Assembly: GCA_046540835.1 (NCBI GenBank)
Contig: JBKHEL010000005.1
Span: 1-48,213, forward strand
DNA length: 48,213 nucleotides
Origin: Coraliomargarita_B sp046540835
GTDB lineage: Bacteria > Verrucomicrobiota > Verrucomicrobiia > Opitutales > Coraliomargaritaceae
Direction of reading: 5' to 3'
Of this stretch, positions 40,244 through 48,213 are shown one piece after another. A model generated the notes under the pieces. That model saw only the letters and a list, made by a program, of their open reading frames with translations. It was not told where the DNA came from and did no database searches. Position 1 is the stretch's first letter, and each line of letters begins with the position of its first letter. A program made the translations under genes and the position numbers.

Positions 40244-43200
40244 ATGACTCAGAATTCTCCTGCACTCAGTATGCTTGATGCCAATGACGCGACTGCTTCC
40301 GTTGCGTATCGAGCCTCTGAAGTGATTGCGATTTATCCGATAACGCCCTCTTCCGGCATGGCGGAGGTCTGTGACGAATGGGCTGCAGCCGGACGTCAAA
40401 ACATCTGGGCCGACGTGCCCGATGTGGTGCAGTTGCAGTCCGAAGGTGGTGTGGCCGGTGCGATCCACGGCTCTTTGCAAACTGGGGCGCTGTGCACGAC
40501 TTTCACCGCCTCGCAGGGGCTGCTCCTGATGATCCCCAACATGTATAAGATCGCCGGTGAGTTAACGCCCTTCTGCATGCACGTGAGCGCCCGTGCGCTG
40601 GCGACACACGCACTTTCGATCTTCGGCGACCACTCCGACGTCATGGCCTGTCGGCAAACCGGTTTTGCCATGCTGGCCTCCAACACCGTGCAGGAGGCGC
40701 AGGACCTCGCCTGTATCGCACATGCAGCGACATTGAAGAGCCGTGTGCCCTTTATGCATTTTTTCGACGGCTTTCGCACTTCGCACGAGATTAACAAGAT
40801 TGATACCCTGCCGAATGACGTGATCGAGGCAATGATCGATCCCGAAGCAATCCGCCGGATTCGGGCCAACAGCCTCTCACCCGACCACCCGACGATTCGG
40901 GGCACGGCGCAGAATCCGGACGTGTTCTTTCAGGCCCGCGAGGCGGCAAATCCTTTTTATGATGCAGTGCCCGATGTCGTGGAGGCTGAGATGGCGAAAT
41001 TTGCCGAACTGACGGGCCGTCATTATTCGCTCTATGAATATGAAGGCCCCGAAGACGCCGAGGAGATCGTCGTGGTGATGTGTTCCGGCGGGGAGACAGT
41101 GGCCGAGACAGCCGCTTACTTGAACCGTCAGGGGCGCAAGACGGGTGTGCTGAAGGTTCGTCTGTATCGGCCTTTCGACGTGAAGCGTTTGATCGCGGCG
41201 ATTCCGAAATCGGTGCGCCGCATCGCGGTGCTCGACCGCTGCAAAGAACCCGGAGCCCTCGGCGAACCGCTCTTTACTGAGCTGATGGCAGCGATCGAAG
41301 AAGCCCGCCAGAGTGGGCTGGTCAGTGATGCATTTTGCCCGACCGTGATCGGTGGCCGCTACGGATTGGGTTCGAAGGACTTTACGCCAGCCATGGCCAA
41401 AGCGGTTTATGACGAATTGCAGAAAGAGCAGCCCAGGCGGCGTTTCACGGTTGGCATCGTCGACGATGTGACCGGCCTGTCGCTGCCGGTGGACGAAGCG
41501 TTCGACATTGAGGCTGATGAGCTAATCCGAGCTGTCTTCTATGGCCTTGGTTCTGACGGGACCGTCGGAGCAAACAAAAACAGCGTGAAGATCATTGGCG
41601 AGGAGACCGACAATTTCGCGCAGGGCTACTTCGTCTATGACTCGAAAAAATCAGGTGCAGTGACCATTTCGCACCTGCGCTTTGGGCCGGCAAAAATCCG
41701 CGCCCCTTATCTCATTAAGAATGCCGGATTTGTCGGGTGTCATCAGGCGCAGTTTCTGGATCAATACGACGTGCTGGAGTCCGCTGCTCCCGGCGGCGTA
41801 TTTCTGCTCAACTCGATCTATCCCGCAGATACCGTCTGCGAGCATCTGCCCGAAGAAGTGCAAACGGCGATCATTGAAAAGTCCCTGCGCTTCTATGTGA
41901 TTGATGCCTACAAGGTGGCCCGCGAGGCCGGTATGGGCGGGCGCATCAACACCATCATGCAAACCTGCTTTTTTGCGATATCCGGGGTGCTGCCAAAAGA
42001 CGAAGCGATCGCCAAGATCAAGGAAGCGATTGAAAAAACCTATGGTAAAAAAGGCCCTGAGATCGTGCAGAAAAACTTCGCGGCGGTTGATCAGACTCTG
42101 GCTGCCCTGGAACAGGTCGAAGTGCCGGGAAGCGTGATCACCAGCCATAAAATGCCGCCGGTCGTGGCTGCAGAGGCGCCCGACTATGTGCGCAATGTGA
42201 CCTCTGTCATGCTCCAGAATAAGGGCGACTTGCTGCCGGTTAGCGTCTTCCGCCCGGACGGCGTCTGGGATGTCGGCACGAGCAAGTGGGAGAAGCGTAA
42301 TATCGCCCAGGAAATTCCGGTCTGGGATCCTCAGGTTTGTATTCAGTGCAACAAGTGCGTGGAGGCCTGCCCGCATGCTGCGATCCGCTCGAACTTCTAC
42401 GATCCTGCCGAGTTGGAAGAGGCACCTGATGGGTTCCGTTCCATTGACTTCCGTGCGAAGGACTACCCGGATAAAAAATTTACCATTCAGGTCGCTCCTG
42501 AGGACTGCACCGGATGCTCGCTCTGTGTTGCTGTCTGCCCGGCAAAGAACAAGGCAAATCCACGTGAGAAAGCGATCAATATGCGCATGCAGGCGCCAAT
42601 CCTCGAAGAGGAGCGCACCAACTACGACTTCTTTCTCAATCTGCCACAGCCCGACAGGGCCACGCTGAAGGATGATGTGAAATTTACCCAATTCAAAGAG
42701 CCCCTCTTCGAATATTCCGGCGCTTGCGCCGGTTGCGGCGAAACCCCCTATCTGAAGATGCTTACGCAAATCTGTGGTGATCGGCTGATTATGGCCAATG
42801 CGACGGGCTGCTCCTCGATTTATGGCGGGAATCTGCCGACGACCCCTTACACCTGCAACAGCGATGGGCGAGGTCCGGCCTGGGCCAATTCGCTCTTTGA
42901 GGACAATGCCGAATTCGGGTTCGGGATGCGGGTTGCGGTCGACAAGCAAAACGCCATCGCCCGCCGACTGCTGGAACAGTTGGCACCGCAGCTCGAAGGC
43001 GTGCCTGTGGACGAAATCCTGGAGGCCGACCAAGCCGACGAGGCCGGTATTGCCGCTCAACGCCGCCGTGTCGATTCGCTTCGGGCCGCGCTCCAAAACA
43101 TCGAGACTTCCGAGGCAAAGCGGCTCCTCGATGTGGTGGACTATCTCGTCGACAAGTCTGTCTGGATCGTCGGCGGCGACGGCTGGGCCTATGATATCGG

Positions 43201-43816
43201 CTTCGGCGGGGTGGACCACGTGCTCGCCTCCGGGCGGAATGTTAATGTGCTCGTGCTCGACACCGAGGTTTACTCCAACACCGGAGGACAGGCCAGCAAA
43301 TCCACCCCCATCGGAGCGATTGCGAAATTCGCCGCTTCGGGTAAACCCGTTGGCAAGAAGGATCTCGGCTTAATCGCCATGAATTACGGCAACGTCTATG
43401 TCGCACGGGTCGCGCTGGGGGCGAAAGACACCCAGACGGTTAATGCGATCTACGAAGCGATGCGCCACCCCGGCCCCTCGCTGATTATTGCCTACAGCCA
43501 CTGCATCGCCCATGGTTACAATCTCGCCCTGGGGATGGAGCAGCAGAAACTGGCGGTCAACACCGGCACTTGGCCCCTCTACCGCTATGATCCCGCGCGG
43601 GGAGCGGCAGGGGGAAATCCACTCAAGCTCGATTCCCGTAAGCCGAAGCAGGCACTCTGGGAATACACTGATAACGAGGCCCGTTTCGGGATGCTCAAGA
43701 TGAAGGACCCCGAGCGCGCAAAGGAACTCGGACGCGCCGCTCAGGCCTTTGTCGATGAGCGCTTCGAGCTCTATGAACGTCTCGCCAAACCCTACGAAAC
43801 CAAGGATACGGAATAA
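40244..43816 (+). CDS. nifJ: pyruvate:ferredoxin (flavodoxin) oxidoreductase
   Basis: 1190-aa single-chain PFOR: pyruvate + CoA + oxidised ferredoxin to acetyl-CoA + CO2 + reduced ferredoxin. Domains in order: domain I with YPITPSSGMAEVCDEWA (about 25-41), domain II, the gamma domain beginning RAVFYGLGSDGTVGANKNS (about 430), two [4Fe-4S] sites in CIQCNKCVEACPHAAIR and CTGCSLCVAVCPAKN (about 700-770), and the TPP domain with ACAGCGETPYLKML, ANATGCSSIYGGNLPTTPY and GGDGWAYDIGFGGVDH. The C-terminal arm is full length. The enzyme is oxygen-sensitive and implies anaerobic or microaerobic metabolism. GTG at 40238 is an alternative start two codons upstream; neither has a clear Shine-Dalgarno. It is followed 18 bp later by its usual neighbour. 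Confidence 0.96.
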   Translation: MTQNSPALSMLDANDATASVAYRASEVIAIYPITPSSGMAEVCDEWAAAGRQNIWADVPDVVQLQSEGGVAGAIHGSLQTGALCTTFTASQGLLLMIPNMYKIAGELTPFCMHVSARALATHALSIFGDHSDVMACRQTGFAMLASNTVQEAQDLACIAHAATLKSRVPFMHFFDGFRTSHEINKIDTLPNDVIEAMIDPEAIRRIRANSLSPDHPTIRGTAQNPDVFFQAREAANPFYDAVPDVVEAEMAKFAELTGRHYSLYEYEGPEDAEEIVVVMCSGGETVAETAAYLNRQGRKTGVLKVRLYRPFDVKRLIAAIPKSVRRIAVLDRCKEPGALGEPLFTELMAAIEEARQSGLVSDAFCPTVIGGRYGLGSKDFTPAMAKAVYDELQKEQPRRRFTVGIVDDVTGLSLPVDEAFDIEADELIRAVFYGLGSDGTVGANKNSVKIIGEETDNFAQGYFVYDSKKSGAVTISHLRFGPAKIRAPYLIKNAGFVGCHQAQFLDQYDVLESAAPGGVFLLNSIYPADTVCEHLPEEVQTAIIEKSLRFYVIDAYKVAREAGMGGRINTIMQTCFFAISGVLPKDEAIAKIKEAIEKTYGKKGPEIVQKNFAAVDQTLAALEQVEVPGSVITSHKMPPVVAAEAPDYVRNVTSVMLQNKGDLLPVSVFRPDGVWDVGTSKWEKRNIAQEIPVWDPQVCIQCNKCVEACPHAAIRSNFYDPAELEEAPDGFRSIDFRAKDYPDKKFTIQVAPEDCTGCSLCVAVCPAKNKANPREKAINMRMQAPILEEERTNYDFFLNLPQPDRATLKDDVKFTQFKEPLFEYSGACAGCGETPYLKMLTQICGDRLIMANATGCSSIYGGNLPTTPYTCNSDGRGPAWANSLFEDNAEFGFGMRVAVDKQNAIARRLLEQLAPQLEGVPVDEILEADQADEAGIAAQRRRVDSLRAALQNIETSEAKRLLDVVDYLVDKSVWIVGGDGWAYDIGFGGVDHVLASGRNVNVLVLDTEVYSNTGGQASKSTPIGAIAKFAASGKPVGKKDLGLIAMNYGNVYVARVALGAKDTQTVNAIYEAMRHPGPSLIIAYSHCIAHGYNLALGMEQQKLAVNTGTWPLYRYDPARGAAGGNPLKLDSRKPKQALWEYTDNEARFGMLKMKDPERAKELGRAAQAFVDERFELYERLAKPYETKDTE

Positions 43817-43834
43817 CCTCCAGCCGAACAGACT

Positions 43835-44827
43835 ATGGACCTCACGACAAACTACCTCGGCCTCGAACTGAAGCATCCCCTAATCGCCGGGGCCTCACCG
43901 ATGCCAGACGATCTCGATAAGTTGCGCGCCCTCGAAGACGGCGGCATTGCTGCGATCACCATGTATTCCCTGTTCGAGGAGCAGATTACGCAAAATCTCG
44001 TCGGCTCGGAGGCTTTCATTGGTGCTTATGAGAATTCATTCGCCGAGGCTGCCTCTTACTTCCCTGAAGTGGATTTGCTGGAGCGCGGAGTGGAGGCTTA
44101 CCTCAATCAGCTGGAGCGTGTGCGGGCCGCTGTTTCCGTGCCGGTCATCGGTTCGCTCAACGGCACCCGCGAGGGTGAGTGGGTGAATTACGCAACCCTG
44201 ATTGAAAGTTCCGGCGTCGATGCCCTCGAACTCAATCTCTACTATCTGGCGACGGATTTTGAGACCAGCGCCGCGGAGATCGAAGATCGCTGTGTGCGGG
44301 TGGTCCGTGCCGTCAGCGAGCGGATCCGGATCCCCCTGGCCGTCAAACTGTCGCCCTTCTTCACCGCCTTGCCCCATTTTGCCAAACGCTTGGCTGAGGC
44401 AGGCGCGGACAGTTTGGTTTGCTTTAACCGGTTTTATCAGCCCGACATTGATGCGGATGAGCTGGAGGTGAAGCCCTCGCTGGAACTTTCCCTTTCCAGC
44501 GAGCTGCGGCTGCGGCTGCGCTGGCTCGCGCTGCTGAGTGGGCGCATCAATGCGCAGCTTTCCGTGAGCGGGGGTGTGCACACCGGGATCGACATGGCGA
44601 AGGCACTGATGGCCGGCACCGACAGTGTGCAGATGGTCTCAGGCCTGCTGATCAACGGCCCTTCCCAGATCGGTGCCGTGCTCGAGGAACTCAACGAATG
44701 GATCGAGGAAAAGGAATACGAGTCCCTCGATGAGCTGCGCGGTTGCCTCAACTACCTTCGCTGCCCCGATCCCGAAGCCATCGAACGTGCCAACTACATG
44801 CGGGTGCTCAAAAGTTTTCGAGCTTAG
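43835..44827 (+). CDS. dihydroorotate dehydrogenase-like FMN protein
   Basis: 330-aa TIM-barrel flavoprotein of the DHOD superfamily. The N-terminal strand MDLTTNYLGLELKHPLIAGA carries the FMN-contacting A-S-P, and VIGSLNGTREGEWVNYA, ALELNLYYLA and IPLAVKLSPFFTALPHFAKR (the conserved Lys in VKLSP) follow in the expected order. VSGGVHTGIDMAKALMAGTDSVQ is the C-terminal FMN phosphate site. The gene directly follows nifJ (18 bp), an arrangement found in many bacteria, where it is annotated only as DHOD-like. Pyrimidine DHOD activity is uncertain, as pyrE lies far away. A redox role with PFOR is plausible but inferred. Confidence 0.85.
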   Translation: MDLTTNYLGLELKHPLIAGASPMPDDLDKLRALEDGGIAAITMYSLFEEQITQNLVGSEAFIGAYENSFAEAASYFPEVDLLERGVEAYLNQLERVRAAVSVPVIGSLNGTREGEWVNYATLIESSGVDALELNLYYLATDFETSAAEIEDRCVRVVRAVSERIRIPLAVKLSPFFTALPHFAKRLAEAGADSLVCFNRFYQPDIDADELEVKPSLELSLSSELRLRLRWLALLSGRINAQLSVSGGVHTGIDMAKALMAGTDSVQMVSGLLINGPSQIGAVLEELNEWIEEKEYESLDELRGCLNYLRCPDPEAIERANYMRVLKSFRA

Positions 44828-44890
44828 CCTGAATGGCTTAGTGAAGCAGTTTTCCGTAGTGCGCAGCTTCAGCAAGCATCTCCACCCCGC

Positions 44891-44915
44891 CCGCTCAAGC
44901 AAGCGCGCACCCTTA
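44891..44915. repeat. short inverted-repeat motif upstream of the complete RAYT gene
   Basis: CGCCCGCTCAAGCAAGCGCGC: CGCT and AGCG arms around a CAAGC-type spacer. A similar CTCGCTCAAGCGAC occurs at 47519-47532 and a CTCGCTGAGCGAG palindrome at 30018-30030. Proposed as REP-like targets of the RAYTs; only three loosely similar sites are seen. Confidence 0.3.
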
Positions 44916-45049
44916 CTGAAGACAGGCATTTAGGACAAACGCATTCTAAATTTTGATTGGTAGGGAGCATTTGGATCTATAATTTTGCCAGGCAATTTTA
45001 TGTTTGACTTTTGTTCTGTTTATTAAAATATGTGTTTTGTGTATTAAAT

Positions 45050-46060
45050 ATGAGACGAGTTAAAGTATCCGGAAATTCTGCGTGTTACCATGTGATGTCG
45101 CATGTGGTGGCGGGGACGCCTTATTTTGATGAGCGCTGCAAGGAGGTGCTGCGCAAGATGATTTGGCAGGTGGCGGCCTTCAGCGGGGTGGAGGTGCTGA
45201 CTTACTGTGTGATGAGCAATCACTTCCACATTCTCGTTCGGGTGCCGCCGGGGACGGGTCCGGGGGAAGGGATTTCGGATGATGAGCTGATGCGGCGTTA
45301 CCGGATCCTGTATCGACGGCCGACGAAATACCAGTTGGCTTCGGTCGCGGTGCTGGAGAGTCGGCTGGCGGCTGGTGGGGAGGAGGCCGAGCGTATTCGG
45401 CGGCGTCTTTTGGCGCGTATGCATGATGTGTCGGAATATATGAAGGCGGTGAAGCAGCGCTTCAGTGTCTGGTATAACCGGAGCCACAACCGGCGGGGCA
45501 CGCTTTGGGCGGATCGATTTAAGAGCGTATTAGTGGAAGGGCGGGGAAATCCTTTGCAGACGATGGCAGCCTATATCGACCTGAATCCGGTGCGTGCGGG
45601 CCTCGTCGGCGATCCGAAGGATTATCGCTTCTGCGGCTACGCGGAAGCGGTTGCGAGTGGTGGCTTGGCCCGCCGTGGACTTTGTCGGATCTGGGGAGAT
45701 TATGCGGGTGTCGGCGAGTCTGAAGTAGGCGCCTCGCGCGATAGTCTGCGTCTGCATCGTGAGCTGATTTTTGGTCAGCGCGCGGGAGACCCCGGATTAT
45801 CGGAGATCGAGCGTGAGTGTGCGCTCAAGGTGTTAAAGAATCAGAATGCGATCCTGCCCAGGGCGACGGTGCTGCGCTGCCGGGTGCGTTACTTTACCGA
45901 TGGGGCGATTCTCGGTAGCGTGGAGTATGTGCGTGGCTTTATCGATATCTGGCAAAGCGGGAAGGGCAGAAAACATCCGCCGAAAGTGAGTCCGCTGCGA
46001 GGGGCTGACTGGCAAGGTTTGGCCTGTATTCAGGGTCTTCGGAAATCGCTCTTTGGTTGA
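45050..46060 (+). CDS. REP-associated tyrosine transposase (RAYT), Y1/IS200-like family
   Basis: 336 aa from the ATG at 45050. Motifs in order: YHVMSHVVAGTPYFDE, then FSGVEVLTYCVMSNHFHILV with the HxH metal ligands of the HUH fold. A helix follows (SEYMKAVKQRFSVWYNR) holding candidate catalytic Tyr residues, then GTLWADRFKSVLVE, and the family-typical YIDLNPVRAGLVGDPKDYRF. The C-terminal about 110 residues (SEIERECALKVLKNQNAIL) are a basic extension seen in larger RAYTs. RAYTs cut single-stranded REP palindromes and normally do not move themselves. No inverted-repeat ends, target duplication or second gene lies beside it. An upstream ATG at 45011 adds residues unlike the paralogue at 1-177. 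It converges with tatD, 16 bp away. Confidence 0.9.
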   Translation: MRRVKVSGNSACYHVMSHVVAGTPYFDERCKEVLRKMIWQVAAFSGVEVLTYCVMSNHFHILVRVPPGTGPGEGISDDELMRRYRILYRRPTKYQLASVAVLESRLAAGGEEAERIRRRLLARMHDVSEYMKAVKQRFSVWYNRSHNRRGTLWADRFKSVLVEGRGNPLQTMAAYIDLNPVRAGLVGDPKDYRFCGYAEAVASGGLARRGLCRIWGDYAGVGESEVGASRDSLRLHRELIFGQRAGDPGLSEIERECALKVLKNQNAILPRATVLRCRVRYFTDGAILGSVEYVRGFIDIWQSGKGRKHPPKVSPLRGADWQGLACIQGLRKSLFG

Positions 46061-46076
46061 GCTTGTTCCTCGGCAG

Positions 46077-46889
46077 CTATAAGAAATAACGGGTAAAATT
46101 TGCTTCGACGATTTCAGCCAGTTCTTCGACGGAGCAGCCCCGGGCTTCGGCTATGGCTTGGTAGCCGGTTTTCAAGTTGGCCGGGTGATTCAATGGTGGC
46201 TGGCGTTCGTCGTGCACGGCTCGCAGGTGAAAGGCTTGCTGTGTTTTTGGCGGCAGAAAGTCCGGGGCATCTGTTTCGATCAGGAGCCGATCTTCGGGGA
46301 TGCAGTGGAGCAGCTCGTGAATTCTTTTGGCATTGGGTTTGAGTTGTCCGCCGTTGACGGAAAAAAACGCCCCGAGATCAAGCAGCTCCCAGATGGTTTC
46401 GGGGGGTCCGTTGTAAGCATGCAGCGCAAAGCCCCGCTCAGGGAGCCGGACTTGCCGCAGGGTTTGGAGGAGCGGTTCGTGTGCCTTGAGGCAGTGGATA
46501 CTGGTCGGCAAATTCCGTTCTGTTGCCAGAGCAAACTGCCAGCGGAAGGCGGCCAACTGGGACTCGATATCGTGGTCTTTGATCCATTGATCGAGGCCGA
46601 TTTCCCCGATAATCGTGACGCCCTGTTCAAGGTGGGTGAGCATCTTCCGTTTCCAGTCGGGGTCTGGTCTTGCGTTGACCTGCCAGGGGTGGAGTCCGAC
46701 TGCCGGGATGAACCGGTCGTCCTGGCTGGCGATTTCAGCAACGGCTGACCAATCTGCGGGCGAGGTGCCGACAACGACGGCTTTCTTTAGCGCGATTGAC
46801 TGGTAGCCCTCCAGAATGTCGTCGAGGGATTCGGCGATTGCGGGGTGTGCCAGGTGCACATGGGCATCGTAGTAGCTGGGGTGGGGCAT
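46077..46889 (-). CDS. TatD family metal-dependent hydrolase
   Basis: 270 aa of the amidohydrolase fold. The N-terminal YYDAHVHLAHP supplies the HxH metal ligands, and VGTSPADWSAVAEIA and FIPAVGLHPWQVNA (His) follow. IIGEIGLDQW supplies the bridging Glu, LPTSIHCLKAHEP another His and LLIETDAPD the catalytic Asp. All expected ligands are present. TatD enzymes act as Mg-dependent 3'-5' exonucleases in DNA repair, but related members have other substrates. The ATG at 46889 shares one base with the sufE stop (TGATG), so sufE-tatD are translationally coupled. A GTG or ATG at 46907 within sufE is possible but unlikely. Confidence 0.88.
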   Translation of the reverse strand: MPHPSYYDAHVHLAHPAIAESLDDILEGYQSIALKKAVVVGTSPADWSAVAEIASQDDRFIPAVGLHPWQVNARPDPDWKRKMLTHLEQGVTIIGEIGLDQWIKDHDIESQLAAFRWQFALATERNLPTSIHCLKAHEPLLQTLRQVRLPERGFALHAYNGPPETIWELLDLGAFFSVNGGQLKPNAKRIHELLHCIPEDRLLIETDAPDFLPPKTQQAFHLRAVHDERQPPLNHPANLKTGYQAIAEARGCSVEELAEIVEANFTRYFL

Positions 46890-47308
46890 CAGGACTGCGC
46901 CAGGCACGACTGGGCAAAGCGCTGGATCGATTCAACAATTCGGCTTAGACCGTTTCGCCGATTGGGCGAGAGGTGTTGGGTGATTCCGACTTCGCTGAGA
47001 AACTCTGCGTCGACTTCGACAATTTCCTCCGGTTTTGCCCCGCTATAAAAGTCGCAGAGCAGGGAAGCGATGCCCTTGACGATTGCTGAATCCGACTCGG
47101 AGTGGTAGTAGCAGCGGCCCTCCTTGAATTCGGGGACGACCCAAAGCTGCGACATGCAACCCTCAATCTTGAAGGAATCAATCTGCAGGTCCTCGCTCAG
47201 CCCCTCGGCCTTTTTGCCCCGCTCGACGATATAGCCCAGGCGCTCATAGGCATCGGGAATCAGGGTGATTTCTTCAATCAGGGTGTCTTTTTTCTCTGCA
47301 AGTTTCAT
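46889..47308 (-). CDS. sufE: SufE family sulfur-acceptor protein
   Basis: 139-aa cytoplasmic protein that takes persulfide sulfur from a cysteine desulfurase (SufS) and passes it to the Fe-S scaffold. The reactive cysteine is C51 in the family motif IEGCMSQLWVV, and YHSESDSAIVKGIASLL and SPNRRNGL (conserved RxNG) follow as in SufE. The length is normal. No sufS/sufBCD is in the window, so it works with a suf cluster elsewhere. Overlaps tatD by one base. Confidence 0.92.
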   Translation of the reverse strand: MKLAEKKDTLIEEITLIPDAYERLGYIVERGKKAEGLSEDLQIDSFKIEGCMSQLWVVPEFKEGRCYYHSESDSAIVKGIASLLCDFYSGAKPEEIVEVDAEFLSEVGITQHLSPNRRNGLSRIVESIQRFAQSCLAQS

Positions 47309-47574
47309 GGCTTGTCTGAAAGGTTGGCGGCAGATGCGCGTGAGTCAAATATCTGTGGACTATCTCTGTCCACTGGGTTCGCTCGGTGGGCAGTTTGGTT
47401 GTTTTTTGCATCATTTGCACCGCATCTGTCTGCTCATGATGAGCCGAAGCCGAACGGCACTCAGTGAAGTGCTGGATTAGCGGCCGTGCGTCTCTTCAGT
47501 AGGCATCTGGGGATAAGCCTGCTCGCTCAAGCGACTTATAAACCCTTGCTAAAGCTGCGGGCTACGTAAGGTGA
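47309..47574 (-). other. 266-bp intergenic stretch between amaP and sufE
   Basis: No gene. Contains a CTCGCTCAAGCGAC block (47519-47532) and TGCGGGCTACG (about 47556), both related to the tract at 30003-30075. The promoter of sufE-tatD should lie in the part nearest 47309, but I see no convincing -35/-10 pair. Confidence 0.4.
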
Positions 47575-48075
47575 TCAGCCCGCGGGGTCGCGCTCCTCTT
47601 TGCTGTTTGCCTGGGCTGGTGGTGTGTCGTAAACTGGCTTCGGGTTGACCTGGGCCCGCCCCTGCTCGACCCGATCGCTTTTGAAGCCCGTCGCGGTGAC
47701 ATTGATCCGGCCGAGGTTTTCGATACCGAGATTTTCTGTGAGGGCTCGACGCATGTGTCTTTGCAGTGTCGTTTCGACTTCTTTGAGTCGGCAGCTTCCG
47801 ACCAGCTTGACCTGAACATCGAAGTGGGCGCAGTTGCCCTTGATCGAGATCCGGGTGCGCGGTTTGCTGACGCCTTCGAGTTGTTCGCAGGAAGACTGGA
47901 CCAGCTCCTTTATGGCGGAGCGGGCGACGAAGACCTGGCCGTCTTCGGTCGAATAGGCCACTATTTTTTTGGGCTGCCGCCGGAGGAGCAGGATGAGCAG
48001 GGCGAGAAGGGCCAGCGCAGCAGCAGCGAGATAAAGATACTCCTGGGGTCCGATGTTTTGTGGGATTTGTGTCAT
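47575..48075 (-). CDS. AmaP-like membrane-anchored Asp23 partner (alkaline shock protein family)
   Basis: 166 aa from the ATG at 48075: short N-terminus, one membrane helix (LYLAAAALALLALLILLLR, about residues 13-31), then a cytoplasmic Asp23-like domain (VAYSTEDGQVFVARSAIKEL, ISIKGNCAHFDVQVKLVGSC, ALTENLGIENLGRINVTATG) and a charged disordered tail. This is the AmaP layout: a membrane anchor with an Asp23-like fold, which in Firmicutes tethers Asp23. The partner Asp23-like gene lies just upstream (48130-48213), so the pair is asp23-amaP. Alternative starts at 48093 and 48120 (GTG) only lengthen the N-terminus by 6 to 15 residues. The cellular role in Gram-negative bacteria is not established. 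Confidence 0.7.
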   Translation of the reverse strand: MTQIPQNIGPQEYLYLAAAALALLALLILLLRRQPKKIVAYSTEDGQVFVARSAIKELVQSSCEQLEGVSKPRTRISIKGNCAHFDVQVKLVGSCRLKEVETTLQRHMRRALTENLGIENLGRINVTATGFKSDRVEQGRAQVNPKPVYDTPPAQANSKEERDPAG

Positions 48076-48129
48076 TTCGCCATTTCTCGTCATTGCGCCA
48101 GGAGCCGCGAGAGGGCCCACCTGCCCGGG

Positions 48130-48213
48130 TTAATCGGTGTGCTCTTCCCAGTCTTCGTCCGGCTTGATCTCTTCTTCGGTGCGGACGCCGTCGATGATCA
48201 CATTGACCCGGGC
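48130..48213 (-). CDS. Asp23/Gls24 family protein, C-terminal end, cut by window edge
   Basis: The last 27 codons plus TAA of a minus-strand gene, entering at the window end: ARVNVIIDGVRTEEEIKPD followed by an acidic tail ending HTD. The stretch VNVIIDGVR is the closing strand of the Asp23/Gls24 fold (typically VNVxVxGV). It is followed after about 54 bp by the amaP-like gene on the same strand, the usual partner. The N-terminus is outside the window. Confidence 0.75.
   Translation of the reverse strand, partial: ARVNVIIDGVRTEEEIKPDEDWEEHTD

Noticed and set aside
41651..43219. 522-aa open frame antisense to nifJ
   Set aside because: Lies wholly opposite the Fe-S and TPP domains of PFOR; composition is the mirror of real codons and no motif is recognisable.
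44828..46076. The RAYT region as a complete IS200/IS605 element
   Set aside because: No subterminal hairpin pair, no tnpB, no target-site pattern; RAYTs are normally not mobile by themselves.

Overview
The window reads as chromosomal DNA of a Gram-negative bacterium of the Verrucomicrobiota, most likely an Opitutae/Puniceicoccales relative such as Coraliomargarita. This is inferred from gene content, not from a marker gene. The clues are a PilM/N/O-like cluster with a secretin but no pilins, resembling the Akkermansia Amuc_1098-1102 region; a free-standing 31-residue AURKAIP1/COX24 (mS38-like) ribosomal peptide; the recurring C-terminal unit of large secreted proteins of this phylum; and REP-type (RAYT) transposases with short GC-rich intergenic repeats. 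GC looks like 55-60% by eye. I found no tRNA, rRNA, CRISPR array, prophage or complete insertion sequence. Gene content is mostly housekeeping, with one very large accessory gene.

Layout. Positions 1-177 hold the 5' end of a RAYT transposase (minus strand, cut by the window edge). Then, on the minus strand, come trkA-trkH (K+ uptake), an aldose epimerase, and a surface-glycan cassette of gtrA-like flippase, sulfotransferase, GT4 glycosyltransferase and DUF2334/deacetylase-like protein, followed by pyrE. From 8.6 kb the plus strand carries an LptF/G permease, pabB-pabC (4-nt overlap) and the small mS38-like protein. After a 450-bp gap come pilM-pilN-pilO-pilP-like-secretin (12.6-17.4 kb).

Positions 17420-29007 hold a giant secreted protein: a seven-repeat RCC1 propeller followed by about 14 CARDB-like domains interspersed with six copies of a tryptophan-rich module. 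It is split into two reading frames (2142 and 1720 aa). The split looks like a single-base frameshift at a GGGG run near 23714; restoring one base gives one protein of about 3862 aa.

The right part holds a formyltransferase, a Pal/OmpA lipoprotein divergent from a CbiX-like chelatase, mutS, a SWIM-SNF2 helicase, alr and a tsaB-like gene (all minus except cbiX). These are followed by plus-strand nifJ (pyruvate:ferredoxin oxidoreductase) with a dihydroorotate-dehydrogenase-like partner, and a complete RAYT. The window ends with minus-strand sufE-tatD and asp23-amaP (asp23 cut by the window end).

How the genes work together. The envelope theme is strong: lipopolysaccharide export (LptF/G), outer-membrane tethering (Pal), a secretin complex with the giant secreted protein 47 bp behind it, a sulfated-glycan cassette and cell-wall alanine racemase. 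The PFOR pair points to anaerobic or fermentative pyruvate oxidation, and pabB-pabC to folate synthesis. The features most worth a second look are the giant split protein, its repeated tryptophan-rich module and internal composition switch, and the intergenic repeats that may belong to the two RAYTs.
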